Shown here one piece after another: positions 61,206 through 64,000 of a stretch of DNA of 64,000 nt (position 1 is its first letter; every line of letters begins with the position of its first letter). This stretch comes from Blautia sp. MSJ-9 (GTDB lineage: Bacteria > Bacillota > Clostridia > Lachnospirales > Lachnospiraceae): assembly GCF_018919065.1 (NCBI RefSeq), contig NZ_JAHLQG010000033.1, positions 1-64,000 on the forward strand. Direction: 5' to 3'. The notes under the pieces were generated by a model. The model had not been told where the DNA came from. It saw only the letters and a list, made by a program, of their open reading frames with translations, and searched no databases. Made by a program: the position numbers and the translations under genes.

Positions 61206-61970
61206 TTATTTTGCCTTATGTACCGGATCCGCCGGATATCCGCTGCGAAGCTTCTGCATTCCACGCTGCAGAGCATCTTTGGAATTCTTCCAATCGGCAT
61301 CCTTATTCCTGTAATCAAACTTATCAGACAACCATACCAGATCGTCTTCCATACGCTGGAAATTCTCATCCATCAGCTTAAACATAGCAGGATAAAACTC
61401 AGCCTTTTCTTTATCATTCAGATACTTATCCGCACCATCACACAAAATCCCGAAGTGATGCAGACAGAATCCTTTACCATTCAGAATTTTATTCTTAAAT
61501 TCATTATCCTGCCGATACAGCCAGAAAAAAGTTTCCACGTACCGCTTAAACGTATCCTCAATATTCTGGCAGATAAAACAGCTGCAATCCTTAGAAGCAG
61601 TCCATGCAGCAATCGGATTCCTGTCAGCGCCGGAATCTGAACGGCGGAAACGCCCAAGAATCGAGGACTTCCCCGGCGTAAAAGAATCAAACTGCTTTTT
61701 CATTTCCTCCCGAAGCTTATGATAATGTGTCTGAAGAATCAATGCATTCCCAAGAGTATTCCCATAATCAAACATCTTCTTCATATGCACCCTGCAAAAT
61801 CCCGCCTTATCCGTCTGATCCCGGATATCACTCTCCATATAAGAAGAACTGTTTCCCAGCACAAAATCCAGCGAATTCTGCTCAAGCTCCCGTTCAATAA
61901 AACAGAAAGGACACTCATCATTGGCATTTACCGCATCATTAAGCGGAATGGTATATAACTTTTCTTTCAT
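61206..61970 (-). CDS. DUF6062 family protein
   Basis: A 254-residue soluble, Cys-rich protein. CPFC (Cys20, Cys23) at the N-terminus, FCRVHMKKMFDYGN, then CSCFIC near residue 130 and GFCLHHFGIL near 165 suggest two metal or iron-sulfur sites, each a CxxC followed by a Cys-x-x-His. This arrangement is typical of the DUF6062 family of Lachnospiraceae. Function is unknown. It has a plain start with no strong promoter found and is convergent with fabV. Confidence 0.75.
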   Translation of the reverse strand: MKEKLYTIPLNDAVNANDECPFCFIERELEQNSLDFVLGNSSSYMESDIRDQTDKAGFCRVHMKKMFDYGNTLGNALILQTHYHKLREEMKKQFDSFTPGKSSILGRFRRSDSGADRNPIAAWTASKDCSCFICQNIEDTFKRYVETFFWLYRQDNEFKNKILNGKGFCLHHFGILCDGADKYLNDKEKAEFYPAMFKLMDENFQRMEDDLVWLSDKFDYRNKDADWKNSKDALQRGMQKLRSGYPADPVHKAK

Positions 61971-62099
61971 CTTTGCATACTCCGATCATAGTTTCTATTT
62001 CTTTCATTGTGCATAGAATCCATGGGAATGTCAAGCAGAACAAAGACATAATTATTCAGAGCGAAATTTTATAGTTACTGCGAGATAAATAAGCAGATA

Positions 62100-62128
62100 T
62101 TGAAAATTCATAATTTTGGTGATAAGAT
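62100..62128 (+). promoter_or_regulatory. SigA promoter of the histidine kinase operon
   Basis: TTGAAA, 17 nt, TAAGAT, 30 bp before the kinase start codon. Confidence 0.7.
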
Positions 62129-62157
62129 AGAGCGGATAAAACCAAAGGAGTACCATC

Positions 62158-63516
62158 ATGTTCAACCGTCAGTCCATCCATATTGCCCTGCTTTTGTGGG
62201 GATGCATTTTCTGTCTGCTGGCAGCGTTCTGCATGTCCATAAGCAGAGACATTGACCGTGAAAAGAAGAAATATATGTTTCTGCTTCAGCTTTCCTGCGC
62301 CATCCTGCTTGTTAGTGATGCAGCAGCCTGGGCCTTTCGCGGAAGTTCCGGAGAACTTGGAAATTACATGGTTCATATCAGCAATTTCCTTGTTTTCCTG
62401 TTCAGTGATATTGTTTTGCTACTCTACCATGTCTATGTATGCAGCTGCATTTTTGAAAAAGATCTCCAGGAGAAAAAGAACAACATCCGGGTAAAGCTGG
62501 TCGTTCTCATCTGCCTGACAGCCATCTTTCTGGTGATCCTGTCCCAGTTTACAGAACTGTATTATTACATAGATGCAGACAACTACTACCATAGAAACCC
62601 TGCATACTTTATTTCCCTGCTTCTGCCTATGGCAGGAATGCTGACAGATCTGTCCCTGCTGTTTCAGTACAGGAAAAATATCAGCCGGGAACTTCTGACA
62701 GCGATGGTTTCCTATATCGTTTTGCCATTTATCGCAGCAGTCATTCTGTTATTTTATTACGGGATTTCATGGATTAATCTTGCTATCTGCATTTCCATGA
62801 TCTTGATGTTTGTAGAGACCATGATCGAGCAGAGTAAAAAAGCTGCCCAGAAAGAACGTCTTCTGGCAGAACAGGAGCGCAAACTTGCAGAGCAGGACCG
62901 CCAGCTTGCCCAGAGGGAACGTGAGCTGACAGACAGCCGGATTGCATCCATGATGAGCCAGATCCGCAACCATTTCATTTTTAACACTCTGGGCGCGATT
63001 AGTGGTTATTGTAAGATAGACCCGGCAAAAGCAGATGACGCTCTGATGAAATTTTCCCGCTATCTGCGTAGAAATATGTCCTGGTTAGAGGAAAATGGCA
63101 TGATCCCTTTTGAAAACGAACTCAAACAGGTAGAAGACTATGTATACCTGGAAAAGATGCGCTTTGGTGACCGGTTTGAATTTGGTGAGGACCTGGATGA
63201 GTTAGACTTTGCCATCCCACCTCTTACGGTACAGCCACTGGTGGAGAATGCCGTGAAACACGGACTGACCAAACCGGGAAAACAGGGCAGCGTCTGCCTG
63301 ATGACCAGCAGAGAACCGGATGCGATCCTGATCCAGGTGGTTGATGATGGAGTTGGATTCACGCCGGAAGAACTGGAGAAGAGTACATCCATAGGACTAA
63401 AAAATGTCCGTTACCGTCTGGAACATCTTGCAGGTGCAACATTAGAGATTGAGAGTACACCTGGCGAGGGTACCAGAGCCATGATACGGATACCGCTGGC
63501 AGGAGGAGAAAAATGA
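62158..63516 (+). CDS. LytS-like sensor histidine kinase
   Basis: A 452-residue membrane kinase with seven hydrophobic segments (about 8-26, 42-58, 74-98, 112-130, 148-170, 180-201, 204-220), a coiled coil rich in Glu/Gln/Arg (about 225-262), a His_kinase domain with His272 in SQIRNHFIFNTLGA, and an HATPase_c domain with PLVENAVKHG and DDGVGF, then GLKNVRYRLEHLAG. It phosphorylates the response regulator encoded next, with which it overlaps by 4 bp (ATGA). The signal is unknown. Confidence 0.9.
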   Translation: MFNRQSIHIALLLWGCIFCLLAAFCMSISRDIDREKKKYMFLLQLSCAILLVSDAAAWAFRGSSGELGNYMVHISNFLVFLFSDIVLLLYHVYVCSCIFEKDLQEKKNNIRVKLVVLICLTAIFLVILSQFTELYYYIDADNYYHRNPAYFISLLLPMAGMLTDLSLLFQYRKNISRELLTAMVSYIVLPFIAAVILLFYYGISWINLAICISMILMFVETMIEQSKKAAQKERLLAEQERKLAEQDRQLAQRERELTDSRIASMMSQIRNHFIFNTLGAISGYCKIDPAKADDALMKFSRYLRRNMSWLEENGMIPFENELKQVEDYVYLEKMRFGDRFEFGEDLDELDFAIPPLTVQPLVENAVKHGLTKPGKQGSVCLMTSREPDAILIQVVDDGVGFTPEELEKSTSIGLKNVRYRLEHLAGATLEIESTPGEGTRAMIRIPLAGGEK

Positions 63517-64000
63517 AGATCATTTATGTAGACGATGAAGAGATCCAGCTTGAGAATTTTCAGATTACTGCAAAAGACATAGACGGAATGGAAGATTTGA
63601 AACTGTTTTCAGACAGCAGACAGGCTTATGAATGGGCGAAAGAACATCCGGTGGATGTTGCGTTTCTTGATATTGAGATGCCCCATATGGATGGAATCCA
63701 TCTGGCAGAAAAGCTAAAAGAAATCAACCGCAGAACCTGCATCATCTTTGTAACTGCCTATGAGCAGTATGCACTTAAAGCTATGACTGCAAGACCCGCC
63801 GGATATCTGTTGAAACCCTATGATAGAGCAGATATTGAACAGGAACTGGAAAATGCCAGCTTCGTCACGGGAAACACTTTGAAAAAGAAAATCTGCATCC
63901 AGACCATGCCGGATCTGCTGGTAACGGTAAATGGAGAAAACATATTTAAAGGACATAGCAAGTCCGAAGAACTATTTGCCCTTTTAGTAGACAGGGGAAA
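63513..64000 (+). CDS. Response regulator, cut by the window end
   Basis: At least 162 residues with no stop in view. The receiver domain is complete: Asp7-Asp8 in VDDEE, phospho-acceptor Asp53 in AFLDIEMPHMD, Thr81, and Lys101 in LLKPYD. After about residue 120 there is a region (KKICIQTMPDLLVTVNGENI) like the winged-helix output domain of a Lachnospiraceae subfamily (SARP/BTAD-like). It is translationally coupled to the kinase. The 3' part is missing, so the output class is uncertain. Confidence 0.88.
   Translation, partial: MKIIYVDDEEIQLENFQITAKDIDGMEDLKLFSDSRQAYEWAKEHPVDVAFLDIEMPHMDGIHLAEKLKEINRRTCIIFVTAYEQYALKAMTARPAGYLLKPYDRADIEQELENASFVTGNTLKKKICIQTMPDLLVTVNGENIFKGHSKSEELFALLVDRG

Overview
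The window looks like a chromosomal segment of an anaerobic, probably spore-forming, low-to-mid GC Firmicute, most likely Lachnospiraceae (Blautia/Ruminococcus-like). This placement is inferred from: the order dgt-dnaG-rpoD-trmK-nif3; a class A RNase P RNA; a SleC-like cortex-lytic enzyme; NrdG; a FabV/Ter-type enoyl reductase; a DUF6062 protein; tRNA genes without encoded CCA; and strong AGGAGG ribosome binding sites. No taxonomic marker was searched, so genus is not claimed.

Layout. 0-0.7 kb is decayed sequence with the tail of a Fic/winged-helix-type gene. 0.7-3.8 kb has a DUF554 membrane protein and an HTH protein paired with a membrane Ser/Thr kinase. 3.8-12.2 kb is an AT-rich accessory island: an XRE regulator with repeated operator-like sequences, an endonuclease/exonuclease/phosphatase (EEP) protein plus a large unknown protein, two secreted proteins, an MNT-HEPN toxin-antitoxin pair, and a frameshifted PD-(D/E)XK remnant. 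12.2-31.7 kb is mostly core: SleC, tRNA-Leu, the macromolecular synthesis operon, a TGS-type nucleoside kinase, rnpB, pyrBI, folC, pheA, and a DUF815-ppx-ppk polyphosphate cluster.

32-42 kb, after tRNA-Glu, is a second accessory region concerned with the cell surface. It has an MBOAT O-acyltransferase with an SGNH-like partner, an ECF-type sigma factor overlapping a small two-TM protein, a membrane protein, a PrsW-like protease, a paralogue of the small two-TM protein, a large secreted repeat protein with a C7 tract in its signal sequence, and an Rpn-family nuclease flanked by a 71-bp duplication of the secreted-protein gene's 3' end. I infer a sigma/anti-sigma/intramembrane-protease circuit controlling surface proteins.

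42.5-61.1 kb is core: a topoisomerase pair (parE/parC-like), then rimP-nusA-ylxR-ylxQ-infB-rbfA-nrnA-truB-ribF-rpsO-pnp, nrdG, dut and a FabV-type reductase. A small palindromic MITE-like element sits exactly at the end of infB, pnp has a long leader hairpin, and the fabV promoter carries a perfect inverted repeat resembling FabT-type operators. 61.2-64 kb has a DUF6062 protein and a LytS-like histidine kinase with a response regulator cut by the window end.

The best candidates for undescribed biology are the EEP + 646-aa two-gene module (4.6-7.6 kb) and the ECF sigma/two-TM/PrsW cluster (35-37.6 kb). Both are inferred from sequence and context only.
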